Made by a program: the position numbers and the translations under genes. Positions 1 through 6,149 of a stretch of DNA of 7,885 bases are shown here, piece by piece (positions within the stretch are counted from its first letter, which is position 1; each line of letters begins with the position of its first letter). The notes beneath the pieces are model-generated. The model saw only the letters and a program-made list of their open reading frames with translations. It made no database searches and was not told where the DNA came from. Source of the stretch: Bryobacterales bacterium. Lineage in GTDB: Bacteria; Acidobacteriota; Terriglobia; Bryobacterales; Bryobacteraceae. The stretch lies in the NCBI GenBank assembly GCA_016789785.1, contig JAEUQE010000319.1, positions 1 to 7,885 of the forward strand, read 5' to 3'.

Positions 1-150
1 CTCCTGCAGCACCTGCAGCGAGATTCGGGCACTGCGGCTTCGTTGAAATTTCCCAATCCAGTCAATTGCCGCGGCTCTCTTGATCGGGGAGTCCTGGTCG
101 TCTGTGTAGACGAACACGTTGGTGTCGAAGAAGGCTACCGGCAGCATCAT
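1..150 (-). CDS. PIN-domain ribonuclease, VapC-like toxin (partial, N-terminal 50 residues)
   Basis: Only the first 50 codons are in the window; the gene continues past base 1. The N-terminus reads FFDTNVFVYT, the classic first strand of a PIN domain with the metal-binding Asp at residue 9. ISLQVLQE, ending in Glu50, matches the second conserved acidic position (family pattern S-x-Q-V-x-x-E). PIN-domain VapC proteins are Mg2+-dependent RNases, usually cutting tRNA or rRNA and held inactive by a co-transcribed antitoxin. Two adjacent ATG codons (148-150 and 145-147) could start it; the first overlaps the stop of the upstream gene as ATGA, which suggests translational coupling. The remaining catalytic acids lie outside the window, so toxicity is inferred from family and context. 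Confidence 0.85.
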   Translation of the reverse strand, partial: MMLPVAFFDTNVFVYTDDQDSPIKRAAAIDWIGKFQRSRSARISLQVLQE

Positions 151-338
151 TGACGCTCGTGCAATTCCTCCCGATCGAATCGCCAGCCTTGAGAATGCCC
201 TTGCGAGAGATCACTCAAGCGCTCGAACTCCACAGCGTCGTGTTCCGGATCGGGCTTTCCGCAAGCTCTGATTCTCATATACCCATGGTACTTGCGCAAT
301 GCGGATGTGTCGATCGAGACAGCTTCGCCTCGCTTCAT
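147..338 (-). CDS. Small protein of unknown family, candidate antitoxin of the adjacent PIN toxin
   Basis: This 63-residue ORF starts 6 bases after the DinB stop codon and its TGA overlaps the ATG of the PIN-domain gene. The sequence is charged and soluble, with no membrane segment or signal peptide. It has a basic, Tyr-containing middle (RKYHGYMRIRACGK) and an acidic, Arg-rich C-terminal tail (FDREELHERQ). I do not recognise it as a VapB-type AbrB, RHH or Phd/YefM antitoxin. Its size, its place directly upstream of the toxin and the 4-base overlap are what one expects of a type II antitoxin, whose C-terminal tail usually occupies the toxin active site. That role is inferred. The ribosome-binding site is weak (GAGTGGA directly before the ATG); a later start at Met21 would remove about a third of the protein. 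Confidence 0.6.
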   Translation of the reverse strand: MKRGEAVSIDTSALRKYHGYMRIRACGKPDPEHDAVEFERLSDLSQGHSQGWRFDREELHERQ

Positions 339-344
339 TCCACT

Positions 345-866
345 CTACGGCGCCAGCTTGTAATCCTCACCCAACGGACCCGCTTGCCGCCAGTGCTTGC
401 GTGCCCGAACCAGTTCCGCGATCTGCCGGATGTGGCCAAGATCGTGCATCGCCCACTCATGAAGCATCTGCTGCAAAGTGATCTCACCGGCGGACGGGTG
501 AGACGCCCGGCGGCCGCCATCACGATGCGTCAGCGTCCGCAGATACTCCACGTTCATCTCACGCTGCTCCTCGAAGTGATCGAACGAATCTTCAGGATCG
601 GCGCCGGCATAGAGATGCAGGTACATCTGCGCGTCGTCCGGTTCCAACTGCGGCATCTCCTCGCTCATGAAACGGTCCACGCGAAGACGGTAACAGTGCC
701 CCTCCGAATGGGAAAGATGCGCCAGCACCTCGGCCACCGAGAACCGGTCCGGCGCGGGCTTCCATGTCGCGTCCTCGCGGTTCAACTCCCGCATCAGACC
801 GCGCAGAATGGAGGGCGTCTCTTCCAGCAGATCCAGACAATCCAGGCCGTCTTCGTCTTCCCGCAT
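345..866 (-). CDS. DinB-family putative metal-dependent protein
   Basis: A DinB/YfiT four-helix-bundle protein of 173 residues from the ATG at 866. The N-terminal pattern LLEETPSILRGL, the segment WKPAPDRFSVAEVLAHLSHSE and the C-terminal helix HEWAMHDLGHIRQIAEL are typical. The three metal-binding histidines would be H50 (AHLSHSE), H141 and H145 (HDLGH). DinB-superfamily members are cytoplasmic; characterised ones include bacillithiol- or mycothiol-dependent transferases and isomerases, but most, including this one, have no known substrate. A TTG at 893 would add nine residues (182 in total) and bring the start to 15 bases from the arabinofuranosidase stop; neither start has a strong ribosome-binding site. 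It probably shares a transcript with the GH51 gene upstream and the small gene downstream. Family assignment is strong, function unknown. Confidence 0.88.
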   Translation of the reverse strand: MREDEDGLDCLDLLEETPSILRGLMRELNREDATWKPAPDRFSVAEVLAHLSHSEGHCYRLRVDRFMSEEMPQLEPDDAQMYLHLYAGADPEDSFDHFEEQREMNVEYLRTLTHRDGGRRASHPSAGEITLQQMLHEWAMHDLGHIRQIAELVRARKHWRQAGPLGEDYKLAP

Positions 867-908
867 TCGTCCATCGTACTTCGTTCCCGCCAACCCGCGC
901 CGCGCCTG

Positions 909-2429
909 CTACGCCAGTTTCAACTCCACCGCACTCACCGACGTCGCCGGGAAACGCCACCGCCCCTCCTTCGCGACATGCTCCTTCGGTGTGAAGATGG
1001 CCGGCTGATCCAGCCCCACCGCCGCACGCGGATCCGGTGGCGCGATCTCGATCACACGCATCGCCGCGATCTTGCGCCCAGCAACTTGAAAGCCCGTCTC
1101 CACTGGTCTGGTGAAGCTCTTGTTCAACACATGCAGAAACACCGTATCGGCACTGCGGCTGGCCGCAATGTCGAGATCCGGATGGCCCGCCGTCACCGCA
1201 ATGCCCTGCTTGCCGTTGTGACGCTTGTAGAGCCGCATGATGGAGCCGGCGGGTGTGAGAAAGCTGATGCCTCTGGGCGTCTGCAGCATCACTGCGTTCA
1301 CCGTCCAACGGTTGCCCGCGAAGTCCGCGCCGGTGGTCATGCGGACTTTCGCTCCATGGCGATGATAGATGTTCATGGTTCGCGCATGATACGCAGCCGA
1401 CAACCACTCCAGCAGGATGGGATTCGCGTTGTGCGGCACCATGCTGAGGTGGCCTTCGGTGATCGTGAGCAAGTGTTTGGAGCCCTGCGACGAGAGCACC
1501 TGTTCGAATTCCGTCACGCGCTTCTCAACGACATTCGTAAGCTCCAGCAACTCGTCCCACGCCGCCGCGGGATCCTTCTGATACCGGTTGCCGCGGAGCC
1601 ACGTCTGCTCGCGGCGAGGGCTCATGCCCATCATGTGGAACGCGACGTAATCGATGTGCTCGCCTGCCTGCTTCAACAATTCCGGCGCCCACATCTCTCG
1701 CGACGCGCCGCTGCCCGCCCAGTCCCCCCATCCGAGCAACTGGATGGATTTGTCGCGCTGGCGCATCGCCTTGGAGAACTCGATGGTGGTGCGGATGCTC
1801 GCATCTCGCGTGAAGACTTCCTTGCCATAGGAGGTCTCATTTCCCAACTGCCAGAGCTTGATGCCGAATGGCCGTGCCGAGCCGTTGCGCTTTCGCTCGG
1901 CGTGGTCCGGATCGTTGCAGTACGACACCCAATCGGCGGCTTCCGCGGCGTCGCCCCAACGGCCGTCCTTCCGGTACCTCTCCACGCCGTCGCCGGAAAA
2001 GTTCACGCAGTAGAGCGGCTCCGCATTCACGCGGCGGCAGAAGTCCACGAACTCGTGAGTGCCGACGCGGTGCGTCTCCCATCCACTCCACACGTAGTTG
2101 TACATCGGTGGACGCTTGCGCGCCGGACCAAGTCCTTCCCGCCACTTGTAATAACGGCTATAGAGTCCGCCCCACCGCATCACATCGGGAGCGAGGTCGC
2201 GCGTGACGTCGACGAAGTCCTTGCGCCAGTCATCCTTTTCGTAATCCCAACACGCCTCCACGGAACTATCCGCCACACCAAGCGGTTCCATGAACTGCAT
2301 GTAGAACATCGGCGAGAAGTCGAACAATGGCTTCGGATCAACCACCACTTCAGCCGGGTCCGCCGCTCCCGCGCTGCCTGCAAGCGCCGCCAGCGCCCCC
2401 ATCCGAAACACATCTCGCCGGTTCTTCAT
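909..2429 (-). CDS. Exported GH51-type alpha-L-arabinofuranosidase
   Basis: A 506-residue protein. It opens with a twin-arginine signal (MKNRRDVFRMGALAALAGSAGAA, Arg4-Arg5), so a folded enzyme is probably exported by Tat. The body resembles the GH51 TIM barrel (clan GH-A): RWGGLYSRYYKWREGLGP, then EFVDFCRRVNAEPLYCVNF, then DWVSYCNDP, then KLWQLGNETSYG, where Asn197-Glu198 is the expected acid/base. The likely nucleophile is Glu325 in LLTITEGHLS. The last 100 or so residues look like the beta-sandwich C-terminal domain of arabinofuranosidases (FLHVLNKSF through SAVELKL). Such enzymes remove terminal L-arabinofuranosyl groups from arabinan or arabinoxylan. The open frame extends upstream to 2582, but the ATG at 2429 is preferred because it has a GGAGG site and begins the Tat signal. 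GH39 or GH79 are less likely alternatives; substrate is inferred. Confidence 0.83.
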   Translation of the reverse strand: MKNRRDVFRMGALAALAGSAGAADPAEVVVDPKPLFDFSPMFYMQFMEPLGVADSSVEACWDYEKDDWRKDFVDVTRDLAPDVMRWGGLYSRYYKWREGLGPARKRPPMYNYVWSGWETHRVGTHEFVDFCRRVNAEPLYCVNFSGDGVERYRKDGRWGDAAEAADWVSYCNDPDHAERKRNGSARPFGIKLWQLGNETSYGKEVFTRDASIRTTIEFSKAMRQRDKSIQLLGWGDWAGSGASREMWAPELLKQAGEHIDYVAFHMMGMSPRREQTWLRGNRYQKDPAAAWDELLELTNVVEKRVTEFEQVLSSQGSKHLLTITEGHLSMVPHNANPILLEWLSAAYHARTMNIYHRHGAKVRMTTGADFAGNRWTVNAVMLQTPRGISFLTPAGSIMRLYKRHNGKQGIAVTAGHPDLDIAASRSADTVFLHVLNKSFTRPVETGFQVAGRKIAAMRVIEIAPPDPRAAVGLDQPAIFTPKEHVAKEGRWRFPATSVSAVELKLA

Positions 2430-2437
2430 GGCTTCTG

Positions 2438-2442
2438 CCTCC
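2438..2442 (-). promoter_or_regulatory. Ribosome-binding site fixing the GH51 start
   Basis: On the minus strand a perfect GGAGG lies 8 bases before the ATG at 2429. It decides against the longer open frame that runs on to 2582, whose extra 51 residues would put a Tat signal in the middle of a protein. Confidence 0.75.
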
Positions 2443-2469
2443 ACACAGGATTCACGAACGCTCCGTTCG

Positions 2470-2492
2470 CCGCGATGTCCCAAACCGCGATG
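2470..2492. repeat. Direct repeat CCGCGATG x2 upstream of GH51
   Basis: CCGCGATG occurs at 2470-2477 and again at 2485-2492, a 15-base period, 40 to 65 bases upstream of the arabinofuranosidase start. A second tandem pair, TTGCACA at 2516-2522 and 2523-2529, lies slightly further out. Either could be a regulator site, but short repeats of this length can arise by chance. Confidence 0.3.
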
Positions 2493-2906
2493 CGCGCCCA
2501 CTTCCATCCGGTCGCTTGCACATTGCACATCGCTCGCCACACGATACACCATCCTAAGCTTCTTGGGTGACCGCTCCCGCACTCACTTCCGTGCAGGCCG
2601 CAGGAAGTCCATTCTGTCTCACCTTACAACCAGCACATGCGCCGCGATCACGCGATTCGCCACCTTCAGCGGCAACATCGGACGGTTGCCGCCGAACAAA
2701 GCTTTGCAGGCGCACTCCCGTTCTTGTCGAGTGCCCTCGGCGCGCGTTCCACACCGTCCAAGATGGTTCACAGCGCGCCCAAGGTCTTCATCGCCTCAGC
2801 CGGAACCGGGTTGCGATCAATCGTCTGCGCGGGAAAGTCCGCAACGCGGAAACAGCCACGGGCCGTTGGTTTCCCACCGGCATCAGTCGCACGAGTCCCT
2901 GCCCTT

Positions 2907-2947
2907 CGGCGAATCCGGGTGACGGAGCAATCCGGCGAATCCGGGTG
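2907..2947. repeat. 15-bp direct repeat upstream of the selenoprotein gene
   Basis: CGGCGAATCCGGGTG is present identically at 2907-2921 and 2933-2947, with a 26-base period (about 2.5 helical turns). It ends about 90 bases before the selenoprotein start. Its position suggests a regulator-binding site or a small local duplication; which one is unknown. Confidence 0.6.
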
Positions 2948-3037
2948 GGAGTAAATCGCATCTTCTTAATCGTCCCCATGGCGAGGAACGTTACATCTTT
3001 TTCTTCGATGCGCGGAATAGCGGCGCTCCCGAATGGC

Positions 3038-4099
3038 ATGAAGCAGTCAGTGATACTGCCACTGCTTCTATGCGCCACCAGTGTGTTCGCGCAAACCACT
3101 CCGCCTCTGCCCGCGGACCCGGGCGTCAAAACGGGCGCCAGGATTCCGCGTTTCCAGTTGAAGGATCAGAACGGGAAGACGCAGAGTCTGGAGTCTCTTC
3201 GGGGACCAAAGGGACTGATGCTTGTCTTCTATCGTTCCGCGGATTGGTGACCCTACTGCAAGACCCAACTCGTCGAGTTGGACCGAAATCTGGAGGAGTT
3301 GAAAAAGCAGGGGCTGGGACTCGCGGCCGTCAGTTATGACAGCGAAGCTGCGTTGAGGAATTTCGCCTCACGTAAGAATGTTAGGTTTCCGCTGCTTTCT
3401 GACTCCGATTCGAAGGTAATCCGCGACTTCGGCCTTCTAAACGAAGCCGTCGCGAAGAACACACTGTTTTTCGGAATTCCGCACCCGGTGACGTACATCG
3501 TGGATCGCAAGGGGAAGGTGAAGAGCAAGTACTTCGAGGATGACTACCGTCAGCGGCAGACTTTGGCGGGGCTTCTGGCGAAGGATTATGGAGTGATACC
3601 CGCAGCCTCGGCTTCGGATGTGCAGGCGAAACACGTGAAGCTGCAAACAGCCGCAAGCACCGAGACCGTAGCCGGCGGCCAGCGAATCCTGCTTTCGGTA
3701 ACCATCGACATGCCAAAGGGCTATCACGTGTACGCGCCCGGTACCGAAGGGTATATCCCCGTGTCTTGGAACCTGAACAGTTCACCAGGCTGGAAGGAGC
3801 ACCCGGTCACGTTCCCGAAATCGCGGGTCCTGTTCATGAAAGCCATTGATGAAAAGGTGCCGGTGTTTGAAGGCAGAGCGACGCTGACCCGCGACGTAAC
3901 CATCGGCGATGACCGTTCGCTGAAGCCGCTGTTATCCGCGGATGGCACACTCTCCATTGAGGGCACGGTACGCTACCAGACTTGTGACGATCGCATCTGC
4001 TTCCCGCCGGAGACAGTGCCGGTGAAGTGGACATTGAAGCGCGTCGCGCACGACTCGCAACGCGTTCCGCCGGAGTTGCGACGTACGCCAACACCGTAG
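3038..4099 (+). CDS. Selenoprotein: exported peroxiredoxin-like redoxin fused to a DsbD N-terminal-like domain (in-frame TGA read as Sec)
   Basis: Read through TGA 3248-3250 as selenocysteine, this is one 353-residue protein. Residues 1-18 are a Sec-type signal peptide (MKQSVILPLLLCATSVFA). Residues 32-190 or so are an AhpC/TSA-redoxin domain: PRFQLKDQNGK, LMLVFYRSADW, then U71-P-Y-C74, and the cis-Pro strand HPVTYIVDRKGKV (His149-Pro150). Relatives carry SADWCPYCKTQL, so the TGA replaces the first active-site Cys. Residues 197-335 resemble DsbD-alpha, with GYHVYAPG and YQTCDDRICFPPE (Cys316 and Cys321). The protein probably reduces peroxides or disulfides in the periplasm. No other stop interrupts the frame on either side. 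The ATG at 3038 is chosen because it starts a canonical signal peptide; in-frame ATGs at 3008 and 2978 are possible and no start has a good ribosome-binding site. A conventional gene caller would split it, starting the second half at TTG 3278. The less likely alternative is a recent nonsense mutation. Confidence 0.88.
3248..3250 (+). other. UGA codon predicted to encode selenocysteine (Sec71)
   Basis: The TGA follows Ser-Ala-Asp-Trp and precedes Pro-Tyr-Cys, giving a UxxC redox motif in a redoxin domain that continues without interruption on both sides. A Cys-to-Sec exchange at the attacking residue is the standard signature of bacterial redox selenoproteins. Decoding needs SelA, SelB, SelC and SelD, none of which is in this window. 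Confidence 0.87.
3265..3281 (+). promoter_or_regulatory. Bacterial SECIS hairpin
   Basis: CCAACTC (3265-3271) pairs perfectly with GAGTTGG (3275-3281) around a three-base loop GTC (3272-3274). The stem starts 14 bases after the UGA and the loop 21 bases after it. The known bacterial SECIS pattern has a stem-loop just downstream of UGA, an apical loop roughly 16-37 nt away and a G within the first two loop bases; this element meets all three. The GU at the loop is the part contacted by SelB in E. coli fdhF. The hairpin lies within the coding sequence, and its loop is exactly the codon for Val79. Confidence 0.82.
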
Positions 4100-4142
4100 G
4101 CGCGGATGTGCATTGGGTCCAAAGGAATGCGCCTGCGGAATC

Positions 4143-4148
4143 GGGGAG
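4143..4148 (+). promoter_or_regulatory. Ribosome-binding site fixing the second DinB start
   Basis: GGGGAG lies 9 bases before the ATG at 4158. This supports that start over the upstream in-frame start at 4113, whose 15 extra residues do not look like a DinB N-terminus. Confidence 0.6.
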
Positions 4149-4157
4149 AATACAAGG

Positions 4158-4685
4158 ATGGCAACGATTTCCAAGCCCATCGATGGTGAGTTCGCCCCCT
4201 ATGCAAGCACCTATATCAGCAAGGTGCCCGAAACCGATCTGGCAGTGTTCTGCGCCGGGCAGGAAACTCAGTTTCTCGCCGAGTTGCGTGCGATCAGTGA
4301 AGCGCAGTCGTTCTTCCGGTACGCGCCAGGAAAGTGGAGTCTCAAGGAAACGCTGGGACACATCTCCGATGCCGAGCGTGCGTTCAGCTACCGTCTGCTC
4401 CGCATCGCAAGGGGCGATACGACGCCGCTGCCTCCATTCGAGCAGGACGCATGGGTGCTCGGTTCACGCTGTGACGAACGCCCCTGGGACGATTTGATCA
4501 GCGAGTTTGCCGCGGTCCGCAAAGCCACGCTCGCGCTGATTCACCCGCTGAATGAGGCGGAATGGTCCCGCATGGGGACAGTGAGCGGCTATCCCGTGAG
4601 TGCCCGGGCGCTTGGCTATATAGTGGCAGGCCACGTGGAGCATCACCGCCACATTCTTCGCACGTTTCCACCTCCCGCTGTGTAA
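4158..4685 (+). CDS. DinB-family putative metal-dependent protein (second copy)
   Basis: A 175-residue DinB/YfiT-like four-helix bundle. Diagnostic parts are FFRYAPGKWSLKETLGHISDAERAF, with the first metal histidine at H68 (GHISDAE), and the last helix GYIVAGHVEHHRHIL, with H159 and H163 in the HxxxH pair. It differs clearly from the first DinB protein in this window, which has a different N-terminus and a different spacing between motifs, so the two are not a recent duplication. It follows the selenoprotein gene by 58 bases on the same strand with no visible terminator, so co-transcription is possible. Some superfamily members use low-molecular-weight thiols (bacillithiol transferase BstA, mycothiol-dependent maleylpyruvate isomerase). 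That makes a thiol role next to a redox gene conceivable, but nothing in this protein shows it. Confidence 0.85.
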   Translation: MATISKPIDGEFAPYASTYISKVPETDLAVFCAGQETQFLAELRAISEAQSFFRYAPGKWSLKETLGHISDAERAFSYRLLRIARGDTTPLPPFEQDAWVLGSRCDERPWDDLISEFAAVRKATLALIHPLNEAEWSRMGTVSGYPVSARALGYIVAGHVEHHRHILRTFPPPAV

Positions 4686-6113
<1,428 letters not shown>

Positions 6114-6149
6114 GCTCCTGGTCCCGAAAATGAAAGCAGTGTCTCAAAT

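Larger units (their letters stand above)
2430..3037. other. Divergent intergenic region without a recognisable gene
   Basis: These 608 bases separate the minus-strand GH51 gene from the plus-strand selenoprotein gene and should hold both promoters. Short ORFs occur in several frames, but none gives a recognisable protein, and different frames look equally arbitrary (Arg/Ser/Pro-rich). No tRNA, rRNA or clear structured RNA was seen. Visible elements are short direct repeats near each gene (listed separately). No convincing -35/-10 pair could be assigned by eye. A decayed gene cannot be excluded. Confidence 0.5.

Noticed and set aside
150..2570. 806-codon open frame on the plus strand
   Set aside because: It lies antisense to the GH51 and DinB genes, which have clear family motifs. 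Its translation is rich in Arg, His and Leu without any recognisable domain, as expected of a shadow frame in GC-rich coding DNA.
2600..2760. Minus-strand open stretch that might be a decayed gene
   Set aside because: A run of about 50 codons is open, but it matches no family I know and is bounded by several stops; too weak to call a pseudogene.
2830..2880. GGGAAAGTCCGC and nearby short hairpins resembling part of RNase P RNA
   Set aside because: Only a short word resembles the conserved core; the other conserved blocks of RNase P RNA are not found in the surrounding bases.
2567..3037. Upstream extension of the selenoprotein frame
   Set aside because: The frame is open back to 2567, but the added residues resemble no protein and would bury the signal peptide that starts at 3038.
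3248..3250. TGA as a nonsense mutation making a pseudogene
   Set aside because: The codon sits precisely at the catalytic Cys position, the rest of the frame is intact for over 280 codons, and a SECIS-like hairpin follows at the right distance. It is not fully excluded without the genome's Sec genes.
3278..4099. Separate gene starting at TTG 3278
   Set aside because: This start falls in the middle of a redoxin domain and inside the SECIS stem; it exists only because the UGA is read as stop.
345..4685. The two DinB-family genes as a recent duplication
   Set aside because: Outside the histidine motifs the proteins differ in N-terminus, internal spacing and sequence, so they are separate family members.
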